From Thermoproteus sp. (GTDB lineage: Archaea > Thermoproteota > Thermoprotei > Thermoproteales > Thermoproteaceae), in assembly GCA_038893495.1 (NCBI GenBank), contig JAWARJ010000001.1, forward strand, positions 1,601,824 to 1,665,823: DNA of 64,000 nucleotides, written 5' to 3'. The position numbers and the translations under genes were made by a program. Shown one piece after another: positions 24,581 through 33,073 of the stretch. The notes beneath the pieces were generated by a model that was not told the origin of the DNA, did no database searches, and worked only from the letters and a program-made list of their open reading frames with translations. Position 1 is the first letter of the stretch; each line of letters opens with the position of its first letter.

Positions 24581-25420
24581 GTGAGGCAGTACTGGCGACT
24601 AATACGGGGCGAACACGGCGTGTTGACCGCCATCTCGTCCGCCGCCTCGTACCTAGTGGCCGGAGGTAGAGACCCCTTCTCCATCGTCGTGTTGGGCGTA
24701 AGCGCGTTTCTAGCTGAGGCGGGCCTCTTCGCTCATAACGACATAGCCAATATATCTGAAGATAGAATAAATAGGCCCGATGCGCCTTTAGTTACGGGCG
24801 ATGTGAGCATAAAGGCCGCGTGGGCCGTCGCTCTGAGCTCCTACGCCCTAGGCCTAGCCCTTTCGCTATTCCTCTCCTGGACCGCCGCCTCGATCTATCT
24901 AACCGCAATAGTCTTGGGGTCGTACTACAACGTACGGGGCAAGAGAGTGCCGTTCCTCGGGAACTTCATAGTGGCGTTTTTGACATCTATGGTGTACCCC
25001 TACGGCATGGCCGCCGCCAAATCTCTCAGCTATATCTTAATTTTGTTGTTCTTAGCGTCGTTATTGGCAAATTTCGGCAGGGAGCTCGTCAAGACCGCAA
25101 TAGACTATCGGGGGGACGCGGCCGCCGGCTTGAAGACCGCCGCGACGGCTCTCGGGCCGGAGAGAGCGGCGATGATCGGTGCGTATTTCGCCCTGGCCTC
25201 TTCGGTAGTGGGCGCATATCTGGTCTACCTATCGGCCAAGAGCGGGCTTGTAGTCCTGGCGATAGGCGTATCGGCGACCACTATAGCGCTCGTCGTATTG
25301 GCCGCGATGTGTATTATAGGCAGATGGCAGTTGTTCAGAAGGGGGTCTCTGGCGGCCTTTGGGGCCACCTTAATAGGTCTTTTCGTGCAGGGGCTTCTCG
25401 ACATAATTAATTTTACGTAA
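24581..25420 (+). CDS. UbiA-family prenyltransferase (geranylgeranylglyceryl-phosphate geranylgeranyltransferase-like)
   Basis: A 279-residue integral membrane protein with about eight helices. The first Asp-rich motif is in [18 protein letters not shown] (about residues 51-68) and the second in [17 protein letters not shown]. This suits digeranylgeranylglyceryl phosphate synthase, which adds the second geranylgeranyl chain to the archaeal lipid backbone; together with egsA at 37-38 kb it covers two steps of that pathway. The start at GTG 24581 follows from the TATA position. Other UbiA substrates cannot be excluded. Confidence 0.8.
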   Translation: MRQYWRLIRGEHGVLTAISSAASYLVAGGRDPFSIVVLGVSAFLAEAGLFAHNDIANISEDRINRPDAPLVTGDVSIKAAWAVALSSYALGLALSLFLSWTAASIYLTAIVLGSYYNVRGKRVPFLGNFIVAFLTSMVYPYGMAAAKSLSYILILLFLASLLANFGRELVKTAIDYRGDAAAGLKTAATALGPERAAMIGAYFALASSVVGAYLVYLSAKSGLVVLAIGVSATTIALVVLAAMCIIGRWQLFRRGSLAAFGATLIGLFVQGLLDIINFT

Positions 25421-25432
25421 TAATCGTAGCAT

Positions 25433-26116
25433 ATGTCTATCGCCCTTGTGGACCTAGACGGGACATTGATACCCCTCGAGGCGTGGGACCCCGTGTTTTA
25501 CGAGATATCGGCCTCGATAGCGAGGAGGGCCGGCATACAGCCGGGGGAGTTTTGGAGTCTAGTAAAAGCTCTACATTATCAGCTAATGAGGAGGTTCAGC
25601 CCCAAGGCCTTCGACTGGCAGTACCTAATAGAGTCGGTGGCGTCGAGCTTTGGGATATACGAGACGCCGAAGATAGAGGACGTCTTGTCGAGATATGTGG
25701 GCGGCTTCCCCGTCAATGACGGGGCTTACGAGCTCCTAGAGGGACTTAGAGGGCTGGGGCTCCTGCCCGTAATAGCCACTAACGGCCTCCGTAGATATCA
25801 GTCCATTGTAGTCGAGGCGTTGGGTTTCTCGAAATATATAGGCGGCTTGAGGGCTTCTGACGATTACGGATGCGTAAAGAACTGTAGGGAGTTCTTTAAC
25901 GGCGCCTATTTGATGATAGGCGACAATCCTGTCTTCGACGTATATTTCCCCCAGAGGTTTGGGCTGAAGACTATATTTGTGGGCGATTGGGCTAGGGCGT
26001 CGCTTAAGTATAGCGAGCTCCTTGGGGTGGATCTAAGCCAGGTGAAGCCAGATTATATAGCAGAGAATTTGAAGTCGGCTCTCAACGCCGCGAGGTTGTT
26101 AACAGAAAATATATAG
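25433..26116 (+). CDS. HAD-superfamily hydrolase
   Basis: A 227-residue HAD protein. The nucleophile motif is VDLDGTLIP (6-14), motif II is in PVIATNGLRRYQ, the Lys motif lies around GCVKNCREFF, and the metal-binding motif IV reads YLMIGDNPVFDVYFPQRFG. An alpha-helical cap occupies about 20-90, making it a class I (phosphatase-type) enzyme. It follows the UbiA gene by 12 bases on the same strand and may be co-transcribed. Substrate unknown. Confidence 0.85.
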   Translation: MSIALVDLDGTLIPLEAWDPVFYEISASIARRAGIQPGEFWSLVKALHYQLMRRFSPKAFDWQYLIESVASSFGIYETPKIEDVLSRYVGGFPVNDGAYELLEGLRGLGLLPVIATNGLRRYQSIVVEALGFSKYIGGLRASDDYGCVKNCREFFNGAYLMIGDNPVFDVYFPQRFGLKTIFVGDWARASLKYSELLGVDLSQVKPDYIAENLKSALNAARLLTENI

Positions 26117-26137
26117 CGGCGCCCCTCGGACCGCTTT

Positions 26138-26918
26138 GTGATACTGCTCAACCTGACGATACCGCCGTTAGTCTATATATTATTGGGCCCGGCGGTATTC
26201 TCGAATTTGTCGCTTCCCGTACAGCCCTCGTCGGCAGTTGCGGCGTTTTGGGCCAACGGAACTCCAATACCCTGTTGGGTGCTTCAAGATAGGCTCTATG
26301 TGCTTCAGGACAACCTCTCGGCGTATGTGGAATATATACCTCAGTTCTCAAACACGTCAGGCGTCTATTCCCTAACAGTAGATGCGTCAGAGGGTCTCGT
26401 GTTGGTCATACCGCCTGGAATATTGGCCGATATATATCCAATAAATTATACAATAATTAATATAAATAAAACTGGATTATATGTATATATAAAATCAAAA
26501 TATGTCTCTATATCTTTTTCACCAATATCAATAACGCTTACCACCACTTTGAGGAATATAACACCATCTGCGACTAATAGCACGTCGCCATCGACGAGTA
26601 TGACAGGCGCCATGGGCCTTCTGGGCTACATCGCCATCGCCGCGTCGGCCGTAGTTATAATTGCCCTAGCCTCGTTTCTGCTCTTAAGGCAGAGGGAGAC
26701 ATGTGAGGGGCTGGGGGACACCGATAGACTGATTTTAAGGGAGTTAGAAAGCCGTGGAGGAAACGCCCCTAGGTCCGAACTGGCGCGCTCGTTGGGGTTG
26801 CCCCCCCTCCACGTTGCATAAGCACCTACACAAGCTTTCGAGGTATGGGTACGTACGGCTGATCTCCGAGGGGGGCGTCCAGAGAGTAGAATTGTTAAGG
26901 CGGTGTTCAGACGGCTAA
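26138..26918 (+). pseudogene. Membrane protein with C-terminal winged helix, interrupted by a frameshift
   Basis: The frame from GTG 26138 encodes an N-terminal hydrophobic segment, an outside region rich in Ser/Thr/Asn, a second helix (GLLGYIAIAASAVVIIALAS), and then the start of a winged helix (RLILRELESRGGNAPRSELA). It stops at TAA 26819-26821 just after a run of seven C (26811-26817). Shifting by one base restores STLHKHLHKLSRYGYVRLIS and a proper end at TAA 26916-26918. With six C the protein would be an intact membrane-linked MarR/ArsR-like regulator. Sequencing error, a recent mutation or programmed slippage are all possible. Confidence 0.65.
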
Positions 26919-26957
26919 AAACCGGTCACTAATCGCCGCTCAGCGGCATCATCACTC
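26905..26957 (-). ncRNA. Candidate box C/D guide sRNA
   Basis: On the minus strand a perfect C box GTGATGA (26949-26955) and a D box CTGA (26907-26910) are 38 bases apart, the usual inner distance. Internal boxes would be a degenerate D' GCGA and C' GTGACCG. A minus-strand TATA-like aatataag at about 26977-26984 would place the start near 26956. It overlaps the 3' ends of the convergent genes on either side. An extra CTGA five bases after the C box confuses the layout, so the call is weak. Confidence 0.35.
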
Positions 26958-27489
26958 AAGGCTTGAGGCGCCTAGACTTATATTCTATATGTGGCAGAGT
27001 CCTCATGACCTCGAAGGCGAGGTTCGACATTTGGTTTAGGAGCTTGGCGGCTTCAGCCTCACCGAGGGAGACCGCCCTCCTCTCGGCCCATCTTATCCAG
27101 ACCCTGGCCTCGTCCACGGCTGAGCACTCCGGCGAGGCGCAAGCGATCCAGCTCCTAAGCGGCTCCTCCGGCGCGCTGGCGTAGGCCAGCTTGAGTGCCC
27201 GGCGGTAGAGCTCAAAGGCGTTATCTAGATGCTCGGCCTTCCCCGTCGCTATGTAGAAGCCCAGCTCCATCGCTGAGAAGCCGACCAGCCTCATGACTCT
27301 GGCTTGTGGGCGGGGCAGTAGGTTCGCCGCCTTGAAGGCGTAGGCGACTGCGGTGTCCAGCGCTCCGTAGAACTTTATGAGGGGAGAGTCCTTGGTAGCC
27401 CGCTCGGCCTTCCCCCTATGTAGCACCGTCGTGTCGCCGTTGTCGCCAGGACATGCGAAAAAGAGGAGACATGGCTTGACGAGAGCCAT
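26956..27489 (-). CDS. Hypothetical helical protein
   Basis: A protein of up to 177 residues, mostly helical, with repeats of Ala/Leu/Glu helices (ELGFYIATGKAEHLDNAFEL, EARVWIRWAERRAVSLGEAE) that suggest a TPR-like or four-helix fold. No family recognised. The first 30 residues (through GDNGDTTVL) look unlike the rest, so an internal start is possible. It is convergent with the frameshifted gene at 26138. Confidence 0.5.
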   Translation of the reverse strand: MALVKPCLLFFACPGDNGDTTVLHRGKAERATKDSPLIKFYGALDTAVAYAFKAANLLPRPQARVMRLVGFSAMELGFYIATGKAEHLDNAFELYRRALKLAYASAPEEPLRSWIACASPECSAVDEARVWIRWAERRAVSLGEAEAAKLLNQMSNLAFEVMRTLPHIEYKSRRLKP

Positions 27490-27529
27490 GGAGGTCTGTA
27501 GTTGGGCTTATTACTAAGCTATGGACAAA

Positions 27530-27612
27530 ATAGACCCCGATAGAGGTGAATGCGGCCGGGGTAACCCACCACGCTCATCCCCGCCCCAGTCGGGGGCAGT
27601 CCGTGTGGCGTA
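27530..27612. other. GC-rich, potentially structured intergenic segment (candidate RNA gene)
   Basis: This 27490-27641 gap holds no convincing gene, but its centre is far more GC-rich than the flanks, as expected for a structured RNA in a hyperthermophile. CCCCG/CGGGG pairs occur at 27536-27540 with 27558-27562 and again around 27580-27595, and CCACCACG (27568-27575) can pair with CGTGTGG (27602-27608). A minus-strand TATA-like gtttatattt (27630-27639) points into it. I could not fit tRNA, SRP RNA or RNase P RNA. Strand and nature unresolved. Confidence 0.35.
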
Positions 27613-27641
27613 TAGAGAAGTAGTCACTGAAATATAAACCT

Positions 27642-27851
27642 TTAGTACTCCACGATCTTCTTACCTTTCTCCTTCAGCTCGCCAAGTAGCGGGTCGGCCT
27701 TCTCCGGCGGGAGCCTTATGGTGTAGAGGTAGCCCGACAGCCTTGCTTTTAGCTTCACTACGCCCTCTTCGGGGAAACGCTTGACTCTGATCTCCTCTGC
27801 GTTCTCGGCGTATTTCTTCCAGATGTCTATTAGGAACACTTCTTTCGGCAT
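27642..27851 (-). CDS. rpl38e: Ribosomal protein L38e
   Basis: A 69-residue protein matching L38e: [20 protein letters not shown], then [20 protein letters not shown], equivalent to the eukaryotic 'KFKVRCSRYLYTLVV' core, and a short C-terminal helix. L38e is found in eukaryotes and some crenarchaea. ATG 27851 lies divergent from the P1/L12 gene with an 80-base gap. Confidence 0.8.
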   Translation of the reverse strand: MPKEVFLIDIWKKYAENAEEIRVKRFPEEGVVKLKARLSGYLYTIRLPPEKADPLLGELKEKGKKIVEY

Positions 27852-27900
27852 AATCGCGACGTGTTCGCGGGGTTTTTATCTATTTAAGGCGGCACAAAAT

Positions 27901-27910
27901 ATTTTTAAAT
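27901..27910 (+). promoter_or_regulatory. TATA box for the P1/L12 gene
   Basis: The run atttttaaat is centred about 25 bases before ATG 27931 and downstream of the earlier in-frame ATG at 27781, which fixes the start. Confidence 0.6.
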
Positions 27911-27930
27911 TGTGTAGATCGCGTGAAGCC

Positions 27931-28260
27931 ATGGAGTACGTCTATGCGGCCTTATTACTGCACTACGCCAAGCAGGAAATAAACGAGGACAATTTAGCGA
28001 AGGTGCTACAAGCCGCTGGTCTGCAACCCGACGAGGTTAGGGTTAAGACTCTAGTGGCCGCCCTTAAGGAGGTCAATATAGACGAGGCTATTAAGTCTGC
28101 CGCCTTCGCCCCGGTAGCCGCGCCGGCCGCCGCCCCTGCTACTACCGGCCAACAGGCTGGCGGCGCCGCACAGCAGACGAAGGAGGAGAAGAAGGAGGAA
28201 GAGGAGAAGAAAGGTCCCAGCGAGGAGGAAATCGCAGGGTCTCTCGCCGCTCTGTTCTAA
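27931..28260 (+). CDS. rpl12: Ribosomal protein P1 (L12, archaeal stalk protein)
   Basis: A 109-residue acidic stalk protein that recruits translation factors to the ribosome. The N-terminal dimerisation domain starts [20 protein letters not shown], followed by an Ala/Pro hinge (about 60-80) and a charged tail ending [12 protein letters not shown], the factor-binding motif. ATG 27931 fits both the family length and the TATA position. Confidence 0.95.
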   Translation: MEYVYAALLLHYAKQEINEDNLAKVLQAAGLQPDEVRVKTLVAALKEVNIDEAIKSAAFAPVAAPAAAPATTGQQAGGAAQQTKEEKKEEEEKKGPSEEEIAGSLAALF

Positions 28261-28270
28261 AAACAACCAA

Positions 28271-29008
28271 CTAAGAGGATTTTCCAGTTCTTTCTTGTAT
28301 TACAACCATTTTGGATAATACTTCATGTACCTTTTCTATATCTTTATAGTATATTCTATATAATTGGTTCCCTATCTTTAATTCTATAAATTTTCTTTCT
28401 GGTTGATATCTATATTCTTGTATCTGTATGGGGGCCTTGAGGCCAGTGTTCTTATTTATGACGAGCCCCGTGTCGTATACCTTAACGTCTGTTGCTATTA
28501 TGGGGAACTGTATCGGTCTGAACGTGAAGTAGTATAGAGGCGAGAATATGGCCGTGAACGAGGCAAAGAGCGCCACGTACCCCATATACGACGCCCAGAA
28601 GTCGCCTAAAGCTGGCTGTAGCCTCTCGCTCACCGCGGGCACTACTGCCGACTGGAGGTACGGGAAGAGCCATATTCCTATTAACATTATGGGGAACGAC
28701 ATGAAATATACCATAAATGCCCTGTTTAGCTTCTTCATTTCGTTAGGCAACTCCTTATCTTTCTCTAGTGCTTTATTTACATCCTTTTCATTTATATCAA
28801 AAAGCAATTTGCCCTTTACGACCTCTCTGGCTTGTTGTGAGCCTCTGCGATACGCCCTAACGCCCATCACCGCGGTTATTGCTATAATTGAGGCGACATA
28901 CAGCAACCCGACAAGCCATAAGTACTTCATGCCCAGTACGGCCAATACGGCGGCGTATCCAAATATAGTGGCCAGCGTTACGAGGACCCTCAGGGCGATT
29001 TGATTCAT
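28271..29008 (-). CDS. Membrane protein, DUF2208-like
   Basis: A 245-residue protein with two N-terminal helices (about 8-28 and 31-50), a charged loop (KGKLLFDINEKDVNKALEKD), two more helices (about 98-118 and 140-165), and a soluble C-terminal domain of beta strands. It resembles crenarchaeal DUF2208 proteins, of unknown function. It is convergent with the P1 gene and divergent from the MBL-like gene. The family name is from memory of overall layout; the membrane topology is the firmer statement. Confidence 0.6.
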   Translation of the reverse strand: MNQIALRVLVTLATIFGYAAVLAVLGMKYLWLVGLLYVASIIAITAVMGVRAYRRGSQQAREVVKGKLLFDINEKDVNKALEKDKELPNEMKKLNRAFMVYFMSFPIMLIGIWLFPYLQSAVVPAVSERLQPALGDFWASYMGYVALFASFTAIFSPLYYFTFRPIQFPIIATDVKVYDTGLVINKNTGLKAPIQIQEYRYQPERKFIELKIGNQLYRIYYKDIEKVHEVLSKMVVIQERTGKSS

Positions 29009-29058
29009 AGGGCGTGTATAATGGACTTCCTAAAAGCTTTATGTAGGTCTTATTTTTA

Positions 29059-29634
29059 GTGAAGCTGACGGCGATATGTAGCGATTTCGGCGGCAAGTTG
29101 CCTCCCTCTCATGGATTCGGCGTCTTGCTGGAAAGCGGGCTGTTGTTCGACTCATGTAGCGAGGAGGCGGCAAGGGCGTTCATTAAGGCGTTTGAGGCGT
29201 CGCCTAGGTTAGGAATTTCCGCTGTGGATAATCCACACCACTCTGGAGGGTTCGCCGTATTTAAAGTGCCAGTTATTCGCTGGCAGGAGGGCATTTTGGA
29301 GTTTAGGCTGGGCGGAGTCGTGCATAGGGTGATAGGGTTCGGCAGGGAGGCCATGTTGGTCGTCGGGAGGACTGTGGTGTCGCCTTGCGGGCTCTTCACG
29401 ATCCCCTTCGGCAAGCTGTCGTCTCTGGGCCTAAAGGCCGACTGTTTCGTAGGGGGATTAGGCGGCTCTACCGCCAGTCCGTATGCCCTCTCGCGCGTCT
29501 TGGGCGAATTGAGGGCATTAGGCGTAAGGTGTGTCGCGCCGCTTCATACGCCTCAAGGTATGATTAAAGAGGTGGAGAGGCGGTTCAACGTCTATAGGCT
29601 CGGCGCTGGTTCGGAAATAGAAATACCTATATAG
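29059..29634 (+). CDS. Reduced metallo-beta-lactamase-fold protein
   Basis: A 191-residue protein that starts at GTG 29059. The opening LTAICSDFGGKLPPSHGFGV and GLLFDSCSEEAA resemble the first strands of COG1237-type MBL hydrolases, and later segments VVGRTVVSPCG, FVGGLGG and VAPLHTPQGM follow the same order. The metal motif HxHxDH is replaced by AVDNPHHSGGF, and the protein is about 60 residues shorter than usual. Metal-dependent hydrolysis is doubtful. It precedes the site-2 protease gene on the same strand. Confidence 0.6.
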   Translation: MKLTAICSDFGGKLPPSHGFGVLLESGLLFDSCSEEAARAFIKAFEASPRLGISAVDNPHHSGGFAVFKVPVIRWQEGILEFRLGGVVHRVIGFGREAMLVVGRTVVSPCGLFTIPFGKLSSLGLKADCFVGGLGGSTASPYALSRVLGELRALGVRCVAPLHTPQGMIKEVERRFNVYRLGAGSEIEIPI

Positions 29635-29653
29635 CCGGCTCGTAGCGCCCAAT

Positions 29654-31195
29654 ATGGACGTATTGGAGTCGCTCGCCATATATATAGCGGCGTGGTTCGT
29701 ACTTGCCCTGATAATTTACGCCATACGTAAAGACGTCGTGAAGGGCTTCCTCTTGATAATGTGGAGCTCCGAAAAGGCCGCCGAGCTCATAAGAAGAATT
29801 TCCGAGAAGCTTTCCTTCATACCGCTTAAGGTCTATCTGGCGATAACGGTGGTGCTCTTCATATTGGCGGGATATTTCCCCTACTTCCCCATACCTGCGG
29901 GGTCCGGCATTGCCTACATGCCGGGGTTTCTCTATATCTTATCGCAATCTACCTATCAAGCGCTGTTGGGGCTCGTGCGGGGCGCCTCAATACAGGAAGT
30001 CGCAGTGGTTGGAGGGCAGGCGGGGGCTGTGCCATTGCTACCAGGAATAACAATACCTTGGGGGCAACTCCCCTATATAGCTCTTGCAGTGATAGTTGGG
30101 GTGGCTCTACATGAGTTCATGCACGGCTACGCCGCAGTTAGGCATGGGATAAAGTTGAAGACGGCGGGCATATTCTCGGCGTTTTTCATATTTAGCGGAG
30201 CCTTCGTGGAGCCTGACGACGAACAACTCAAGGCTAGCCCCCTAAGGGCCAAAGTTGCCGTCCTCGCGAGCGGCGTGGCGGCAAATGTCGTGCTGGCTCT
30301 ATTGGCTCTAGCAATCTATCTGGCCGGGGTCCATCTAGGGCTCGGGGGGGCCGTGGTGGCCAACGTCAATAACGCCACCGCCCAGCTCGGACTTAGGCCG
30401 GGCGATGTAATCACGGCCGTCAGTGGGTGTGGCATTTCGGCCAAGATCGTAGTGCCGGAGCAACTGCTGTCGGTTTTAAACTCGATGATAGGCAATCCCG
30501 TGGGCACGCCGCCTTGCGGCCCTAACCAGACCATAACTTTAGTGGTGAGCCGGGGAGGACATCAGATATATCTAGAGATTCCCGCCGAGCGCCTATTCGT
30601 GGGGGCTCCGATCTTATCACTAGTATACCGTGGCCCTCTATACAACGCCGGCGTGAGGCCCGGCGACGTCGTCGTGGCGTTCTACGGTTGCGGGGTGGCT
30701 AGCAAAGTATATTCAAGCGGTCAGTTCTTAGGGCTGGTACAAGACATAGCGACTAAAGAGCTGTGCAGACCTGGAGACTCCGTTGTCGTGACCGTGTTGA
30801 GGAATGGAAGTCTTGTAAACTACACCGTGGTGTTGGGGAGGAATCCCGACAACGCGACGAGGCCGTTCTTTGGAATATACACTAACGGGCTGGGCCAGCT
30901 CGGCTACAACACCGAATTGCTCAGCGCCGATCTGTTCGCCAATACCATATTCGTGAAGGCCGCCATGTGGTTCTTCTTGATAAATCTAGGCTTGGCTTTA
31001 ATAAACGCGCTACCTATATATCCCCTAGACGGCGGACTGTTAGTCGCAACGGTAATTGAGAGAATATGGGGAAGGAAGGCGTCCATATATGTGACGTACG
31101 CCATAACTGCCGTCCTCGCCTCATTCCTGATGTTCGACTCGGCTCTGGGCTTTATAGGCGGCGTATATAAACAGGTATTTTCCTTATTGAAATGA
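29654..31195 (+). CDS. Site-2 protease family (M50) membrane metalloprotease with PDZ domains
   Basis: A 513-residue intramembrane protease. The zinc motif HEFMH is at 153-157 within a transmembrane helix, and the third ligand lies in LINALPIYPLDGG near residue 460. Between them are two PDZ-like repeats with LGLRPGDVITAVSG and AGVRPGDVVVAFYG, each with a Cys-containing loop. N-terminal helices occupy 5-23 and 60-80. Such proteases release membrane-bound regulators; the substrate here is unknown. The next gene overlaps its stop (ATGA). Confidence 0.9.
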   Translation: MDVLESLAIYIAAWFVLALIIYAIRKDVVKGFLLIMWSSEKAAELIRRISEKLSFIPLKVYLAITVVLFILAGYFPYFPIPAGSGIAYMPGFLYILSQSTYQALLGLVRGASIQEVAVVGGQAGAVPLLPGITIPWGQLPYIALAVIVGVALHEFMHGYAAVRHGIKLKTAGIFSAFFIFSGAFVEPDDEQLKASPLRAKVAVLASGVAANVVLALLALAIYLAGVHLGLGGAVVANVNNATAQLGLRPGDVITAVSGCGISAKIVVPEQLLSVLNSMIGNPVGTPPCGPNQTITLVVSRGGHQIYLEIPAERLFVGAPILSLVYRGPLYNAGVRPGDVVVAFYGCGVASKVYSSGQFLGLVQDIATKELCRPGDSVVVTVLRNGSLVNYTVVLGRNPDNATRPFFGIYTNGLGQLGYNTELLSADLFANTIFVKAAMWFFLINLGLALINALPIYPLDGGLLVATVIERIWGRKASIYVTYAITAVLASFLMFDSALGFIGGVYKQVFSLLK

Positions 31196-31665
31196 GGCGC
31201 GACGAGGCGATTGGCCTAATCATCGGCGTGGTTTCCGTAATTGTCGCGTTAATTGCGGCCGCCGCGCCCATAGAGCCGCTTCTATCCGACGAGCCTCTTC
31301 CCGAGCCGCCCCATCTCGTAATAACGAATGGCATCATCATGCCCGACCAAAATGCTGTGTGGTACTATTTTTGGAAGGTCACCGTACTCCTAGTGGTAAT
31401 ATTCTTCGCGGCATTTGTGGCGTCGTTCTTCGTGGAGGTTCGAGGCGGCGTTAGGACTTTCTTTGCGTTTTTGTCTTTCGCAACAGCCACCTTCCATTAT
31501 CTAAATCTGTTCATGATGGCTAATTCCATCACCATGTATCCTTTCTTATACGTATTACATATAAAGACAAATAATAGTGGCACGATTAATCAATATTATT
31601 TAGATATAGGCCAAATATTTATATTATATGGCGTATATAATATATGGAAATTACTTAAGGAATAA
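31192..31665 (+). CDS. Hypothetical membrane protein coupled to the site-2 protease
   Basis: A 157-residue protein with about four hydrophobic stretches (9-28, 58-80, 87-112 and a final YNIWKLL region). No family recognised. Its ATG overlaps the TGA of the protease gene, so it is probably co-translated and could be an accessory subunit. The last 40 codons are AT-rich. The 3' end overlaps the convergent TIP49 gene by 15 bases. Confidence 0.6.
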   Translation: MRRDEAIGLIIGVVSVIVALIAAAAPIEPLLSDEPLPEPPHLVITNGIIMPDQNAVWYYFWKVTVLLVVIFFAAFVASFFVEVRGGVRTFFAFLSFATATFHYLNLFMMANSITMYPFLYVLHIKTNNSGTINQYYLDIGQIFILYGVYNIWKLLKE

Positions 31666-33003
31666 CTCCTCATATTGTTTCACATACTCCACAGACTCCT
31701 TCAACGATACGAATAGGCTCTTGACGTATTCGATGTCGTCGCGGCTTATCGTCTCCCTTCCCTTCTCTCTAGCCCGGATGTAGGCCGGCACCAATAGCTG
31801 TACGGCGTATCGTAGGGAGTTCTCCACGCCTATTTTAGTCAGTAGGTCGAGCGCGTCTTCGTCGATCTTAATGCCCTCCTCGTTGGCTTTTATCTTCACT
31901 ATTTCCCGTATCTCCTTTTCTCCATACGGTCTGGTCCTAATTATGACCAATCTGTCCAACATATCTCTAGGAATGCCGTGAGGCGACTCCACGTCAGTGC
32001 CTCTTATCTTCGCCACGCCTCTATTAGTGGCCAGTATGACTATGGGAGCCATTTCGCTCTCCATAGCCCTCGACAAGAAAGCGAAAGACTCTATATCTAG
32101 GAGGTGTGCGTCGTCTATGAACAAAATCCCGGGCACTAGCTCCGCCTTGCCTTCATCTATTATCTTCTTTATGAAGTTATCCGCTTCGCGCCTCACCTCT
32201 TCCGGTATCTCTCTTGTCTCTTCCACAAAGCCGAACAACGCGGCCGTCAATAGGCCTCTCTGCCTAGCGAAAGCCACATCGACGTCGTGTAGCGTGAAGA
32301 ATCTAGTGATCTCCTTCTCCTTGTAGATGGGGCCTTTAGGTAGTTCTATTTTCCTTCTGACGCTTATGTCGTATTGCTCTCCGGACTCTCCCCTGCCCTC
32401 TACGGTGACCCTCCCGGTTTCTTCGTCTATCATAATTATGTCGCCCTCCTCCACTCCGAGCTCTATGAGCTGTACTGCTATTTCGGCCGGAACTCTTAGA
32501 GTCTTCTCCTCGTCTTTTGTCCTAAGCTTTATGGTGGCGCCTCTAGGCACTTGGACGTAGGGGTTGTAGGGATGTCTGTCGTATCTTATGTCTATGGACC
32601 TCACTTCGCCTTCATATACCTTACGCCACTCCCTCATCCTAATGCCTATGGCCCTCCTCAAGGCCCTCATGAGGAACTCCGTCTTTTTCATCTCGGCGGA
32701 GTAAATCTCGCCGGCGGATAAAGCGACGAAGGGCGTATCCTCGCTCAATTCTCTGGCTATGCCTATCGCCAACGCCGTCTTGCCGGTGCCGGGAGGCCCT
32801 ACTATTAAGACTCCCTTTCCGGCGAATTTGCCGGCCTTTATCATCTTGACGACCATATATGCCGCCTCTCTCGCCTCCACTTGGCCCACAAAGCCGTCAG
32901 CCGAGAACTCCACCTTGCCGTCCCTCACACCCAGCCCCTTTATGTGGGTATGTGCTGCAAATCTCTCAAATTTGGCTTTCACCTCTTCTATCTTAACCGT
33001 CAT
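31651..33003 (-). CDS. TIP49/RuvB-like AAA+ ATPase
   Basis: A 450-residue homologue of eukaryotic RuvBL1/RuvBL2 (TIP49). The start ATG 33003 gives MTVKIEEVKAKFERFAAHTH, followed by GLGVRDG and FVGQVEAREAA. Walker [16 protein letters not shown], an inserted OB-like domain II (about 120-250), Walker B GILFIDDAHLLDIESFAFL and sensor 1 LATNRG follow in the normal order. In eukaryotes these act in INO80/SWR1 remodelling and in snoRNP assembly (R2TP); the archaeal role is unknown. It is convergent with the protease pair. Confidence 0.9.
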   Translation of the reverse strand: MTVKIEEVKAKFERFAAHTHIKGLGVRDGKVEFSADGFVGQVEAREAAYMVVKMIKAGKFAGKGVLIVGPPGTGKTALAIGIARELSEDTPFVALSAGEIYSAEMKKTEFLMRALRRAIGIRMREWRKVYEGEVRSIDIRYDRHPYNPYVQVPRGATIKLRTKDEEKTLRVPAEIAVQLIELGVEEGDIIMIDEETGRVTVEGRGESGEQYDISVRRKIELPKGPIYKEKEITRFFTLHDVDVAFARQRGLLTAALFGFVEETREIPEEVRREADNFIKKIIDEGKAELVPGILFIDDAHLLDIESFAFLSRAMESEMAPIVILATNRGVAKIRGTDVESPHGIPRDMLDRLVIIRTRPYGEKEIREIVKIKANEEGIKIDEDALDLLTKIGVENSLRYAVQLLVPAYIRAREKGRETISRDDIEYVKSLFVSLKESVEYVKQYEELFLK

Positions 33004-33073
33004 GCCCAGATTCCCACGTGGGTTAAAAAATTTCCTCGACGTAATTGATATATTGTCGACAGTGGGATATTTC

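Noticed and set aside
24514-24684. N-terminal extension of L22 to 24684
   Set aside because: It is antisense to the UbiA gene and lies upstream of the TATA box; L22 begins normally at 24513.
27510-27582. 19-codon minus-strand frame in the GC-rich gap (ATG AGC GTG GTG ...)
   Set aside because: Very short, without an upstream TATA at the right distance or a known homologue; RNA structure explains the composition better.
27550-27612. tRNA gene in the GC-rich gap
   Set aside because: No T-loop (GTTCGAATC-type) and no 7-bp acceptor pairing could be found on either strand, even allowing short introns.
32759-33073. Upstream extension of the winged-helix gene at 33074
   Set aside because: It is antisense to the TIP49 P-loop region and precedes the real start; ATG 33074 gives a complete domain.
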